Positions 44,525-54,802 are shown, numbered from the stretch's first letter. The stretch is 64,000 bases of DNA from Bryoerythrophyllum caledonicum (GCA_963971425.1 OZ020524.1:22497022-22561021); one strand, 5' to 3'. The notes: generated by a model not told the origin, from the sequence alone. Translations and numbers: made by a program.

Positions 44525-44765
44525 AACTATGGCTGGCATGAATATCGTGTTTGTTCATTCTCTTCACTAAGCCAATGGCCATGGGACATAGGTTAGTGTA
44601 TTAGAACTACTTCCCCTTTTGAGGGTAAACACTTTTCTACACTCTGTACTTCCTTACACAAAGTGCCTTAGAGACAACCGACATGTCATCCCTCCAAGGG
44701 CTTTTTGGGTACCCATATAACAAGGTCTCAAGACCTCCCACCATAGTTGGAGACCTATGCAAATA
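44525..44765 (-). mobile_element. SINE-like element with LINE-type 3' tail, second copy
   Basis: Reverse complement aligns with 238-505 throughout: AAAAAGCCCTTGG, GATGACATGTCGGTTGTCTC, TACCCTCAAAAGGGGAAGTA and GTGAAGAGAATGAACAAACAC. It ends in GTTCTTCTTCC. The terminal hairpin is partly deleted. Confidence 0.7.
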
Positions 44766-44850
44766 TAGTGTTTATTCGTTCCCTCCACATGACTCTTGTC
44801 CAGGGAGCATATGTTAGTGAAATAGAACTATTGCCCCCTTTGTAAAGTTC
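44766..44850 (-). mobile_element. Fragment of a further LINE/SINE 3' tail
   Basis: On the minus strand, CAAAGGGGGCAATAGTTC, then ACTAACATATG and GAACGAATAAACAC repeat the tail pattern of the adjacent copy in the same orientation, in a shortened form. Probably an independent truncated insertion or a tandem tail. Confidence 0.5.
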
Positions 44851-44928
44851 TAAACTAACCTAAAATGACGTAAACTCAAAATCATGTAAATCTGATTTAC
44901 TAAATCTCATTTTACTCAAAATCACGTA

Positions 44929-44970
44929 AATCTAACTTAAAATCGTATAACATTTATTTTAAGTTAGATT
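44929..44970. repeat. Perfect 15-bp hairpin
   Basis: AATCTAACTTAAAAT (44929-44943) and its exact complement (44956-44970) surround a 12-base loop. Confidence 0.7.
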
Positions 44971-46366
44971 GTGACACCAAGTTAGAAACTTGTGTTGGTT
45001 GATTAGGGCGTTATATCACATGCATCTAATTTAGACTTAAATTCTATTGAGCTTATTTGGATATGCTGCAATATGTAGTGATTCGGTACTATCGATGAAG
45101 TTTAGAGGTAGAAAATAGTTATACTAACCAACGATTCCATCTTGTAACAAGAATATGGTGTTTCAAGATAACAATTTTGGATATTTCTACTAAAAATTTC
45201 TATACACATAATTCATTCATTAATTATTATTTTCTTTTTATTTTATAAACGTTTTCATACACTAAAGTAATCTTGAATGCAGAAAGATGACTACCTATTA
45301 TCACCTCCTACTTTATAGTCTATGATTGTGATTCAGACCATATAGAACGAGCGACTTGGCTTGGAAGAAGTGTGGGAAAACTATCAATGAACTTATAAAA
45401 TACTTGATTTCAAGGGTACTAAGTTATAGGAGAGCATTGACTTACATTAGACATGGCCCAAGAATAAGAATTTTCATTCTTATATTCTTATCATCGGTGT
45501 AAAATAACAACATGAAATTTAATCATGCTCTAATTTTTCCATATATAAATCTTGCCTTCCATCTCACCTTTTATCACCCTCTCTTTTTTGTTTGGAAAGG
45601 ACATTCATGATTATTCTATTATTATGATTGTCTTGTCAGTATCCAAAATTTCTACTATCACATGTCTTTGTTGAGAAGATGATAAAAATTTTTTAAACAA
45701 TTGATTAAAATAGTAATATTTGTGATCTGCTTCAATATCACGAATATGTGGATATGCTCTGAATATAGGGTTTTGTGATATAATAGAAAATGACATAAAA
45801 GAGTTTACAACGTACTATCGGATTACCCTTAAAGGTTTTTATTACCCTCGCATAAACTGAAAATCAAATTGTGAATTAGAATACAAGATCAATTTTATTT
45901 TCAAAAACCATTAAAGCTATAGTAGATGTGTACAATGCCCTAAATATTATCTGATCTTACCACATAGAGACCATGAAGCTCATTGATCTTTAAAACTCCT
46001 TAATTGTTTCTAACACATCAAAATTGCCTATTTGAATGTATTTTGCTAAACCAATACTTATAATTTTGTTTCAAATTCCAAAAATTTCATAAATGTTGAC
46101 TACCATTTTTTCCAAATGTACACTCATTCCTAGAACTTTTAATGCAGTAAGTAATAATTGTTGTTAACCTTAATCTTTCCTAACTTGAAGCGTTGCTAAT
46201 GTATAACCTTTGCTAAATTTAATCCCCATTAAATTTTTACCACCTCCATCCACTAGCACCATATTTAGCTATAACTTATTTGAGGAATGAGTGTATGTCC
46301 AATAATTTATATTTCTACAAAGCTCCTACTTCCTTGCATTCTCATGAAAAAAAATTGAAAATTGAA
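44971..46366. other. AT-rich DNA, no gene seen; LINE insertion site
   Basis: No supported frame or recognised repeat. It is the left flank of the LINE target site; continuity with sequence right of 61061 is expected for the pre-insertion allele. Confidence 0.4.
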
Positions 46367-46378
46367 AATATAAATTGC
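46367..46378. other. LINE target-site duplication, left copy
   Basis: AATATAAATTGC, identical to 61050-61061, placed exactly at the outer end of the GAA tract. Confidence 0.85.
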
Positions 46379-46380
46379 AA

Positions 46381-46917
46381 GAAGAAGAAGAAGAAGAAGA
46401 AGAAGAAGAAGAAGAAGAAGAAGAAGAAGAAGAAGAAGAAGAAGAAGAAGAAGAAGAAGAAGAAGAAGAAGAAGAAGAAGAAGAAGAAGAAGAAGAAGAA
46501 GAAGAAGAAGAAGAAGAAGAAGAAGAAGAAGAAGAAGAAGAAGAAGAAGAAGAAGAAGAAGAAGAAGAAGAAGAAGAAGAAGAAGAAGAAGAAGAAGAAG
46601 AAGAAGAAGAAGAAGAAGAAGAAGAAGAAGAAGAAGAAGAAGAAGAAGAAGAAGAAGAAGAAGAAGAAGAAGAAGAAGAAGAAGAAGAAGAAGAAGAAGA
46701 AGAAGAAGAAGAAGAAGAAGAAGAAGAAGAAGAAGAAGAAGAAGAAGAAGAAGAAGAAGAAGAAGAAGAAGAAGAAGAAGAAGAAGAAGAAGAAGAAGAA
46801 GAAGAAGAAGAAGAAGAAGAAGAAGAAGAAGAAGAAGAAGAAGAAGAAGAAGAAGAAGAAGAAGAAGAAGAAGAAGAAGAAGAAGAAGAAGAAGAAGAAG
46901 AAGAAGAAGAAGAAGAA
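46381..46917. repeat. (GAA)179 / (TTC)179 microsatellite, LINE 3' tail
   Basis: 537 bp with no interruption seen. On the element strand it is a TTC tract directly after the 3' hairpin, replacing the usual poly(A). Other copies of the tail end in two to five TTC units (about 480-495, 8290-8298, 54752-54765), so this tract has expanded greatly. The poly-Glu, -Lys, -Ser and -Phe frames of over 200 codons across it are artefacts. Confidence 0.97.
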
Positions 46918-47163
46918 CGCCAGCTCCCGAAGGGAACCGGCGTGAATAAAGTGTCTGTTCGTTCCATTGCTAAGACCATGCCCACCGGACAAGGAATCAG
47001 CGAACTGGAACTACTTCCCCCTTTTGAGGGTAGACACTATGTAACGAGTAGCCAGAAACCAACCAACAAGGACCAACCACGACCAAACTAACTAAACTAA
47101 CTAAACAACAAAAAACAAAACCAAACAGGCAGCCAATCAGAAAGAGACAGAGTGGCGAAGTTC
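46918..47163 (-). other. LINE 3' UTR with conserved tail and hairpin
   Basis: Element strand: TACCCTCAAAAGGGGGAAGT near 47010-47030, GGAACGAACAGACACTTTAT, then CGCCGGTTCCC-TTC-GGGAGCTGGCG (46918-46942), an 11-bp stem allowing two G-T pairs. These blocks recur in the truncated LINE and in the SINE-like repeats. By analogy with stringent LINEs it is the likely recognition site of the element's reverse transcriptase. Confidence 0.7.
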
Positions 47164-47860
47164 CTAAGGGGGGTCTTGCCTATCAGGGAGGACTTGGTTG
47201 TTTTTGACTTTGCGTTTATGCAGTAAAATAGACATGTCATGTTGAATAGCGATGGTGTTGATATTTTTAAAGGTAGTTTTAATTGTATCAATGGGTATCT
47301 TGAAGGTATCTTCGAGAGTTTTCATAGATGGGATAAAGGTGGTGGCACGAGCGCCGGATGTGATAACAATAAGGGGGTCCACATTCCAGCCGAGGGCAAT
47401 GATGTCGTCTATGAGGGGTTGGTATTTATCTATTTTGTTTTGTATTGTTTCCGGGGAGAATCTATCGTTGCAATATGTAAATTCGATGAATTGAATGGTG
47501 TAGTCTTGGTTGATGTTCTCGGGTGGTGGGTCGTTGTATGGTAAACCTTTGACACAAAGAATGTCCGGTTTGAGCCTAGCGTTGCAATGACATCTTTGGG
47601 TCATACATGAGCATGGAAGTAGCCATGGGGGGACCGTGTTTTCTTATGGATTGCTATTAAAAGTGCCGGCGTTCATAAGTATGAAACATCTCGATTTATT
47701 GTAGGAGGTGATTAGTTTTCGGACTTCCCATACCGCTTTGTTATGTCTTTTAACAATTAGGGAGTGTATGTGGTGGTTTTGGCATTTGAGTAGCACATGA
47801 AGCCATGTGTCGGGGTCCGTTGAGGGGCATATGGGGCATGTTATGGATGGGAATCTTTCT
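47164..47860 (-). pseudogene. CCHC plus restriction-like endonuclease (RLE) module of the LINE
   Basis: A zinc-knuckle-like segment (CPICPSTDPDTWLHVLLKC followed by VKRHNKAVWEVRKLI) has the C-x2-C...H...C...RHN arrangement that precedes the RLE nuclease in R2-type LINEs. After it come NARLKPDILCVKGLPY, IQFIEFTYCNDRF and NKIDKYQPL, corresponding to the KPD...E/D...K..KY core of PD-(D/E)xK-like RLE domains. The frame is shared with RNase H. One TAA at 47644 interrupts it, where the other LINE copy has CAA. The domain would nick target DNA. Assignment is by motif and position, without alignment. Confidence 0.7.
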
Positions 47861-48189
47861 ATTCCAAAGAAGAGTTGTTTGCGAGCGTTTCCCATGTACT
47901 GACCCGTACGGAATTTGATGAGGCACGTTATTTGTGAGTCTGAGATGATGGGGTTTTTCCAAAAGTTTGTAGAGAGTTCATTGTCTATGTCGTTATTGTT
48001 AGTCCATTTTTCTATGTTAGGAATATTTTCTGAGATTGTATCCAGGTTGTTGTAGAGGTCTTGTTTTTTGAGATGTTTGCCCAGAAATCTAATTGGGCCT
48101 TTGTCGGGGGTATCTTCTTTGGAAGGCCAATCTTCTTTTTGAAAGTAGTATGGGGTGGCATGAGCATGTTTGTGAGGGTCTTTGGCATT

Positions 48190-48660
48190 TTTGTGTGTTT
48201 TTTCTCGGCCTTCTTTTGCAAGTTTGTCTGCTTGTTCGTTGCCATCAATGTTGGCATGGGCTCTGACTTTGTGAAGGGTTGTGATTTGTGTACGTTTTTG
48301 TAACATTTGTACCATTGATGTTAGTATGGTTTGGTCGGGGTGACTGTTGTGAAGGGTTGGGTGTGTTATTTGAGTGTTTAGTAGGTAGAGCGCATTTATA
48401 CAATCGGTGAATATATGTGCAGGTTCATTTTTGTATTTTGTTGTGATGATTTGTAGTGTTTTGTGAATGGCCATGAGTTCTGCTCTGAGGATATTTTGTA
48501 GTCCATGGAGTCTTTTGGCTAGTTTAATTTCTTTGATAGAATTATATATGCCATAGCCAGCTTTTTCTCTTCGCCAAGAGCCCGGGCTAATTTGTTCCGG
48601 TGGTTTAAAGGAGCTGTCGGTGTAATAACTGTATGCCGGGTTAAATTTTGGTGTGGTATG
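48190..48660 (-). pseudogene. RNase H domain of the LINE
   Basis: Four acidic motifs appear in the expected order: YSYYTDSSF, ILRAELMAIHKTL, AHIFTDCINALYLL and VRAHANIDGNEQADKLAKEG. RNase H would degrade the RNA strand after first-strand synthesis. It shares a frame with the downstream RLE module; upstream the frame changes in a run of A near 48910. Confidence 0.85.
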
Positions 48661-48889
48661 AGTTGGGTAGTCTGGGAGAGGGGGAGGTATGACAGAGTAG
48701 TTTAATGTGTTGTTGTCATAGTTTAATTTTGACCATTTTTTACTTTTGTTTACGGGGGTTTGTATGGGTGTTGGTGGGGCCGGTTTTGTGTATGGTCGTT
48801 GTATGGCTAGATTGTCTGTTATGGAGGTAAGTTCCGCAAGTTGTTCTAGGGAGCCCAGGTTTTGATTTTGATGATGGACGCATAGTATT

Positions 48890-50100
48890 TGTAATGTAGA
48901 TGGCTCTATTCGGGGTTTTTTTTAGCTCAGGTGGGATATTAGGTTCTTCGTATGGTATTGTGTCTGCTTCGAATAATGCAATGATGTGGGAATCTGGGAA
49001 TGAATTTGAATGTTGGTTGTTGTTTTGGTACCACTTGTTGTTCGGTGTGACGATGATTGTTTTTGTGTTATTTGGATCGTGTTTGGCGGCAAGTCTAGCC
49101 CAATGTATGGCTTGTTCTATGTCTTTCTCGTTGTGGGGGTGAGCTATTCCATTTCCGATCCATTTGTGTTCAAAGGCCTTGCCTAGGGATCCAAATATTT
49201 TGTCTCTTTCGTACGGTGAGTAGAATTTATTTAGTTTGGTAGGACATGTGATCGGGGAGGAAAAGTATGAGTGTTCGATGTTAAAGGATGATATTAGTGA
49301 GTCTAAAATGGGGGTGGGTATTGTGTATTGCGCATTTTTGAGGGGGTCAGTTTTTGGTATTCGATATTTATATCTTTGGTAAAGCCATATTATTTCGGTT
49401 TCAAAGGGTTGGGTTGTTGGTTCAATGTTTGTAGGGGTTTGTAATTTTGTATGATATTGGTTCCATAACCATTGGAGCCGGATAATGGGTATGGTGTGTA
49501 AATGTCGGCCGTTTTCTTCGTATAGATGTGCTTGATTGTTATCTATTTGAATTGTGTTTGAGGATGTAAGGATATCATTTTCGGGGTTGCATTCTGTTGT
49601 GTAGATGTTTAAGAGTGGGATAATTATGGGTGGCGTTATGGACCTTGAATCTGAGGATTGTTCTTGTGGATGGTGGGCAAGGATGATATCTGAGTATATT
49701 TTGTTTTGGATCTTTTGGTAGTATTGTTTTAATTTTTCAGTGTTATGTGTGGAGGTATTGGTGTCATGCCATAGAAAAAGGTCTCTTTGGGGGAGCCATT
49801 TATTGTATGTATTATCATTGTGTTGCCATTGGCATAGATATTTTGTGTAGGTATTTTGTATGTTATTTGTGTCTGTGTGTTGGATATGTTTATGGTTTAT
49901 GATATTATTAATGGGGTATGTAGTAGGGTTTTTGGGGATGTATGTTGGGGGGCGGGGGTGATATGTATGTGGAGGGTTAGGGGGATTGGTTGGTGTGGGA
50001 ATATTTCTTGGGATGATGTTATTGTTGAGGGTGATGAATGGATCTTTAAGTGTTATGAGAGTATGGGTGTATGTTGCAAGGAGTATGACATATAGTGGGG
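48890..50100 (-). pseudogene. Unrecognised region between RT and RNase H
   Basis: An open frame of about 400 codons begins near 50070 (after a TAA in the RT frame) and runs to about 48915. Its C-terminal part is the most protein-like: KAFEHKWIGNGIAH, DIEQAIHWARLAAKHDP, KTIIVTPNNKWYQN and HIIALFEADTIPYEEP. It then continues in another frame as LQILCVHHQNQNLGSLEQL after an A8/C4 run. I do not recognise a domain. The position matches accessory domains reported in Dualen-type elements, but an OTU-protease signature was not seen. Confidence 0.5.
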
Positions 50101-50149
50101 CATGTTATGTGGCAAAATAGTTGTTTAGCAACACTTAGGGCACTCTTTA

Positions 50150-52040
50150 TTAGTTTAGATGGGGTGAAGTGGTAGGTTTTGAAGTCCTCATTGTTCATGA
50201 TGTGTGTACCGTTAGGTAAGGTAATTTGGTTTAGTTCAAAAATATTTTTTGAGAGGAGTTTTTGTAGAAGCTTTTGGGAGAGTTGGGCATTGAGTGTGTT
50301 ATGATTTAATGTTTCTTGGCGCCATAGTATTTCTAGTGTTGTAGGATTAGTGAGGAAGTTCGGGAGCGTACTTTTAAGGTGGGCTTTAGCTATATGTTTT
50401 AATAAGAAGAATGTTCGTGTTATTGGTGATCTTATGCAGTCATTTTTTTTAATTCTCGGTATGTTTTCAGCGCCACCATATTGGGCAAGGACATAGTGAG
50501 TTAATCCATTATATATTTTCCCAAGTCTTCCTTTATCGTTTAGAGCATTTTACAGTTGTTCGCCTATACATCGGAGATATGCATTTTTGAGGGAGAAAGC
50601 TTCAAGTCCAAATAGGTTATGTGGTAGTTGGGTTATTGCGTTTGACATACATTTTGGTAATCCACATATGGTTTTTTGTATGGCTATTATTTTTTTATCA
50701 AGTTTTTTGATAGCTGGCATAGAGTATGGTACACCGTAGAAACTGTATGCCACACCTGGGCGTAGTACGGTATCAACCATTTTTATTTTTTGTTTCATGG
50801 TGGCTGGGCATGTTGTAAGTTCTTTGCATTGTTTGATGAGTTTTGTCGTTGTGGTGTGGATTTGGATTTTCCATTTTAGTGAGGGAACAAGGTTTGTGCC
50901 TAAGTATATGTATGGTTCATTTTGGTGTAGTATGGGGATCGGTTGATTGCGGCAATTGATGTTCGAGGCTTGCATTAGGGCTTTGAAAGTGGTAGGATTC
51001 AATTTAGATTTGTTTGGGCAACCGGTAGCGGCACATTTTGGGACACCTACGTCCATACCAGCCCATTTACAATATCTATGAATTTTGTTTAGTTGTATTT
51101 GGATTGATTTGATTTTGTTAGTTATGGTGGCTAGGTCATCCGCGTATGCGGCAGAGTTTATTATGACCTGTGATGTGCCAAAAGTGTATCCGTACTTTCT
51201 TCTTTCTAGCCGTCTGAGTAGTGGTTCTAGAAATATAATGAATAGGTATGGGCTGAGGGTATCCCCTTGTATAGTTCCTCTTTGAATGGGTATAGGTTTT
51301 GTTTTCCCAAAGTGTTCACCAGTATAACATGTAGATGATTTAGAATAGATGTTTCCAACAAGTGTAGTTGCATCTTTTGGGTAACCAAGGTCCATCATTA
51401 TTGCTAAAAGTCGGGCATGGTCAATTGAGCCAAAGGCATTTTTGAAGTCCACGTATAGTATGTATATATCTTGGATAGTAAACTTTGCGTCTTCTAGTGC
51501 GGCAATTATAGTTTGTATTTGTCGTGCGGTACTTCTCTCTGCTCTAAATCCTTCTTGACTATCATGTAGGATTTTGAATTTTTCGCCGTGTGAGGATAGT
51601 ATGGAGGTGAGTGTACTGGTAAAGAGTTTGTATATTGTGTTAGCTAGTGCAATTGGTCTATGGTTGGGTAGTATGGACGGGTCGCCTTTTTTGTATAGTA
51701 GAATTGTTGTACTTAATTTCCATGAGTTTGGTATCTGTTTTTGTTTATAGGAGTGGGAGAAGAACAAAAATAATAGCTTGTGAAATCTTGGAGGCATGTT
51801 TTTTAGTATTGAGTTTGGTATGCGGTCTGGGCCTGGGGCTTTATTGTTTCCAAGATTTTGAAGGCATGTGTCGTATGTGGCTCTGTTGAGGTATTTATGA
51901 AGTGGAATTTCTGGTTCGCCTCGTTTGTCAAGGGTATATCCGTCCAGGTCATGCCAAGGGTATTGGCGTATTGCACATGTGCATTCTATTGTATGTTGTG
52001 GCTGGTAATTACATGTTAGTACTGTTGGTCTATTGGTTTT
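50150..52040 (-). pseudogene. Reverse transcriptase domain of the LINE
   Basis: The frame is in phase with the upstream endonuclease and contains the LINE RT motifs in order: NNKAPGPDRIPNSIL, WKLSTTILLYKKGDP with NHRPIALANTIYKLF, QEGFRAERSTARQIQ, LYVDFKNAFGSIDHARLL, RGTIQGDTLSPYLFIIFLEP, and the catalytic SAAYADDLATI near 51150. The thumb region continues past a TAA at 50550. TAA stops at 52044 and 50550 (CAA in any intact copy, by inference) interrupt it. Confidence 0.92.
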
Positions 52041-52689
52041 TGTTTATTGGTTAAATATTTCATTCGCAATGTCTTCGGGGCTAGTTAGAATATTATTATA
52101 TTGATCTTTGATACAATCCATTGGTGGGGATTCAAGGTTTTTAAAGACTTTTTTGTTAATTTTTTTGGGGCTGATTTCATATAGTTGTCTGTATTTTGAG
52201 ATGGCTTTTTTAATGTTTTCTTTTGTGTATTTTGTGATTATTTTCCGGGCTTGTATGTTGGCATTTTTTGCAATTATCGCGATATCATTTATCCATGTAT
52301 CGTGGGGAAGGTCCGGAGGCGGCGGGGTAGGAATTTGGATGTGTTGTATAGTTAGTAGTTCGTTGTGTATGGGGTGGTTATGCCATTGAGGGTTGTTTTT
52401 TACAATTCTAATGGTTTTACATATGGTATGGTATGTGGTTAAGTGTTGTTTCCAAGTTTTAGAAAGTTTGCGGGGTAGATATCCGCCTTGTTGAGAGGTT
52501 CTGTTTGTCATTTGGGGTATTGGGTGTGCTCTACAAGTTTGTTCTAGTGTATCAGAGATTTTATTGATAAGTTTGTCTAGAGAGTGGCATGCTTCTTGCC
52601 ATTGAGCTTGTGTTAATTGGTTATTGTTTTCAAGAATGTTTATGAGGGAGTCTATTTGTACGGAGTTTTCTTCGAAGAATTTTGTGTTG

Positions 52690-53967
52690 AATTTTTCTAT
52701 GTTGGTTTTTGGGATGGGGTTGAGTATGAGTATAGTGTCTTTGTTTGGGATTGTAGGAGTTCTACTAATAAGTGTGTTATTTGGGATGTGCAGTTGTACG
52801 GGTGAGTGGTCCGAATTGAGAATAGTATCTTTGTTTGTTGTGGCGGTGTATTGTGTGTTGCTGTTTGTATTTATATAGAAACCATCTATTAGACTCCAAT
52901 CATTATAATTGTAGCCACCTTGTCTAGAGAATTGTGTATCGGTATTGATGTAAGTGAGGTTTAAGTTTTCTGTGAAGCGGCGCCATTGGTAATCAATGTT
53001 TTGAGGGGGGTTGTGGTGGTTTCCATTTTGGCGGCCAATTAGCGCTATGTCTCTATTGAAGTCTCCACATAATAGGTATGTATGATTGGGATGATTATTA
53101 ATATGGTTTGTAATAGTGTTTTGTATATCTAAGAGAAATCTAGTATCTTCGGGATGGGATGGCATATACATGTGAAAGATTAACCACGGTTGTAGTGGGT
53201 GATTAGTGATTTTAATTATTTGAATGTATGGTGATATGTGCATTGGGGTAGGGATTTTGTTGATGTTGCCGGGGAATGTATATTTTTTGTGTATTAATGT
53301 AAGGAGGCCACCGCGGCCCGGTGTGTATGGTCTCCTTTGATGCATGCATCTTGTAAGTGCATGTGTATTGTTAAAGATGAGTTTATAGTCTTGAAATATA
53401 TTTTGTATATATTTTATAGATTTTGTGGCGGTTAGTTTTGTTTCTTGTATAACTATAAGAGCCGGTGGTGTATCTGCGTTTGCGACTAGAGTTTGTAAGC
53501 TAGGAAGGGCAGTGTTTAGTGAGGAGGCATTCCATGTGATTATGTATGTATTTTCTTGGTTTGGTCTAATGTTTTGATTTTGATTTTGAGGAGGGATGTA
53601 GGGAAGAGGTGGGGGTGGGTGGGTGTATTCTGGTATAGGGTCTAGACATTTTAGTGATTCACTTATGAGGTTGTTAGGGAGGTAAGGGAATTTTAGTTTT
53701 ATTATATCATTTGTGGGTGGTATGTCTTGACTATGTAAGAAGTCGTATAGTCTTTTATGTATTGAGTTCTCATGGTTTATAATATTTTGGTTGTCTACTA
53801 GGAATTCAGTATAGGGGTGTGGAGTGTAAATGTGTCGTTCTGGTGGGTTTTGTAAGGTTAGTAAGGTTTGTAGGAGTGTATTAGTCCATGTAATTGTGTT
53901 CCAATTTTGTGGATTTAGAAGTTGGTTACATTCATCTATGTTTGGATGAGTAGTGATTATTAGTTTC
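52690..53967 (-). pseudogene. APE-type endonuclease domain of the LINE
   Basis: Open from 53967 with no stop to 52044. The apurinic-like endonuclease motifs are all present: YIITWNASSL near 53545, IVIQETKLT near 53450, LCGDFNRDIAL near 53065, NDWSLIDGFY near 52890, and NSDHSPVQLH near 52810. This nuclease nicks target DNA for target-primed reverse transcription. The preceding 130 residues are Pro/Asn-rich. The region is joined to the 2A-bearing frame only by an overlap of a few bases near 53960-53969. Confidence 0.9.
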
Positions 53968-54691
53968 TATTAAATGTGGGGTGGTGGATGCATATGTATT
54001 GGGCAATGTTTGGGTGGGAAGTGTTGTATATGTGGTGTAATGTATGTGTGTTTTTTAGAAATGGTGCGAAGGGTTTTGCAATGTGTTCATATTCTGGTTG
54101 GAGTTTTATGGTATTAGGTATAAAGTAGATTTTGGCATTTTTTTTATGTGATGTAGGATGTCTTTTTAGTATATTGGGCATGGGTCCCGGGTTGGTTTCA
54201 ATGTCTCCTCCTAGAAGTAGTAGAAGTTTGTGGTATATATGTTTAGTGGTGTATTTTAAAGGCTTTGTTGTGTTATTAATGACTTGTTGGTTTGGGGGTA
54301 GGTGGATGTTTGTATTTTGTGTGTGAGTTGTGGGTTTATTTATTTTTATAGTAGGTGTATTTGTTTTCGTCTGTAGTTTATTTTTTGTCCATGTGTTTTT
54401 TGTGGTTGTTTTTGTTTTAGAAGTGTATGGATGTATGTATGATTGGTTGTATTTTATCTTGGTTGTTTTTGTCCATGTGCATATGTAATTATTATGTTTA
54501 AGACTATTTGTATGTGGGTTTATGTTGGTTTTTAAAGTGGCTTTTAAGTCCTTTTTTTCATATGCGGTGTTATTATATACTTTGTGGTTTGTACAATTGT
54601 TTGTTTTGGTGTTTGTATTAGTATTTGGTATGAAATAAGTTTTGGCATTCTTTTTGTGCAAAACGGGGTGTCTTTTTAATATGTTCGGCAT
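53960..54691 (-). CDS. 2A-containing N-terminal segment of LINE ORF2
   Basis: A 243-codon frame, Asn/Thr/Lys-rich, with the 2A core at residues 160-170 or so. Before it is a hydrophobic run (IYHKLLLLLGG), typical of active 2A upstream context. After it comes MPNILKRHPTSHKKNAKIYF, an echo of the segment's own start (MPNILKRHPVLHKKNAKTYF), showing that the unit is a tandem duplication of about 600 bp. The true initiation codon is probably upstream of the nested insertion at 54692. Confidence 0.6.
   Translation of the reverse strand: MPNILKRHPVLHKKNAKTYFIPNTNTNTKTNNCTNHKVYNNTAYEKKDLKATLKTNINPHTNSLKHNNYICTWTKTTKIKYNQSYIHPYTSKTKTTTKNTWTKNKLQTKTNTPTIKINKPTTHTQNTNIHLPPNQQVINNTTKPLKYTTKHIYHKLLLLLGGDIETNPGPMPNILKRHPTSHKKNAKIYFIPNTIKLQPEYEHIAKPFAPFLKNTHTLHHIYNTSHPNIAQYICIHHPTFNRN
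54182..54208 (-). other. 2A-type ribosome-skipping motif GDIETNPGP
   Basis: Reads GDIETNPGP followed by Met, a perfect match to the D-V/I-E-x-N-P-G-P consensus, preceded by LLLLLG. In other LINEs and in viruses such a motif makes the ribosome skip the Gly-Pro bond, releasing two proteins from one frame. Here it would separate an N-terminal peptide from the endonuclease/RT polyprotein. Confidence 0.85.
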
Positions 54692-54765
54692 TTGGTCTTA
54701 GTAGTGGAACGAACAGACACTTTATTCACGCCGGCTCCTTCGGAGACCGACGTTCTTCTTCTTCT
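54692..54765 (+). mobile_element. 74-bp LINE/SINE tail insertion nested in the LINE
   Basis: Carries the shared tail (GGTCTTAGTAGTGGAACGAA, CAGACACTTTATTCACGCC, hairpin, TTCTTCTTCTTCT) in opposite orientation to the host LINE. It is flanked by a 10-bp duplication TGTTCGGCAT (54682-54691, 54766-54775). It interrupts the upstream 2A unit. Confidence 0.9.
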
Positions 54766-54775
54766 TGTTCGGCAT

Positions 54776-54802
54776 GGGTCTTGGGTTAGTCTCCATGCCT
54801 CC
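54776..54802 (-). other. Degenerate upstream 2A copy (GGMETNPRP)
   Basis: The homologous position of the upstream repeat unit reads LLILIGGGMETNPRP then MPN. The essential Asp and the Gly of NPGP are replaced, so skipping is not expected. A single G-to-A change accounts for the G-to-R substitution. Confidence 0.75.

Noticed and set aside
46326-47091. Long poly-Glu, poly-Lys, poly-Ser and poly-Phe reading frames of over 200 codons on both strands
   Set aside because: They are the frames of a pure GAA/TTC repeat, which never contains a stop; there is no gene context.
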